Positions 30,941 to 30,984 of a DNA stretch of 30,984 nucleotides are shown here, piece after piece. A program made the position numbers and the translations under genes. Each line of letters begins with the position of its first letter. Position 1 is the stretch's first letter. Origin of the DNA: Pigoraptor vietnamica (taxonomy: Eukaryota; Opisthokonta; Filasterea). The notes under the pieces are model-generated. The model saw nothing but the letters and a program-made list of their open reading frames with translations, had not been told where the DNA came from and searched no databases. The DNA lies in the NCBI GenBank assembly GCA_943704525.1, contig CALSCQ010002492.1, positions 1 to 30,984 of the forward strand, in the 5' to 3' direction.

Positions 30941-30984
30941 CAAGACACCGAGTCACACTTCATTACCCTGTTCTGTATTCTGTG

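Overview
This is a gene-dense nuclear window from a eukaryote, very GC-rich with GC-ended codons. I place twelve protein genes, eleven of them complete, joined from exons by 65 short GT-AG introns of about 58-237 bp. The exon joins were checked by reading frame and by match to the remembered consensus of each family. The content (V-ATPase, TFIID subunit, CLC antiporter, haem synthesis, Rab14, methionine salvage) is general eukaryotic housekeeping. Two genes resembling the animal families ERICH3 and C22orf15/CXorf65, which I associate with ciliated lineages, suggest a flagellated protist or an early-branching opisthokont relative. The sequence alone does not name the organism.

Layout. 568-1957 (+) PQBP1-like WW splicing factor. 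2212-6053 (-) large protein with an ERICH3-like N-terminus, an Arg/Ser-rich middle and ankyrin repeats. 6810-7579 (+) small C22orf15/CXorf65-like protein, divergent from it. 7772-9426 (-) hydroxymethylbilane synthase. 9899-12151 (+) V-ATPase subunit C. 12362-13523 (-) SAP-domain SARNP/Tho1-like mRNP factor. 13851-15316 (-) four-finger C2H2 protein with a coiled coil and an acidic tail. 16492-19915 (+) secreted, highly repetitive LEA-like amphipathic-helix protein. 20071-24121 (-) TAF2. 24501-29084 (+) CLC-3/4/5-type Cl-/H+ antiporter in 20 exons. 29295-30390 (+) acireductone dioxygenase. 30610 to the right edge (-) 3' end of a Rab14-like GTPase.

The genes do not form a pathway. Some share themes: V-ATPase C, CLC antiporter and Rab14 all act on acidified endosomal membranes; PQBP1-like and SARNP-like act on pre-mRNA and mRNP; TAF2 and the C2H2 protein act in transcription. 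Most neighbours are divergent or convergent. Convergent gaps are about 150-260 bp and divergent gaps about 380-1200 bp, so several promoters are probably shared.

The items most worth a second look are the secreted LEA-like protein, built from two unrelated-looking arrays that both have an exact 40-residue period; the ERICH3-RS-ankyrin fusion beside a second cilium-associated family gene; the Cys-rich modules added to PQBP1; and the strong GTG bias of the 5' splice sites (59 of 65 introns).
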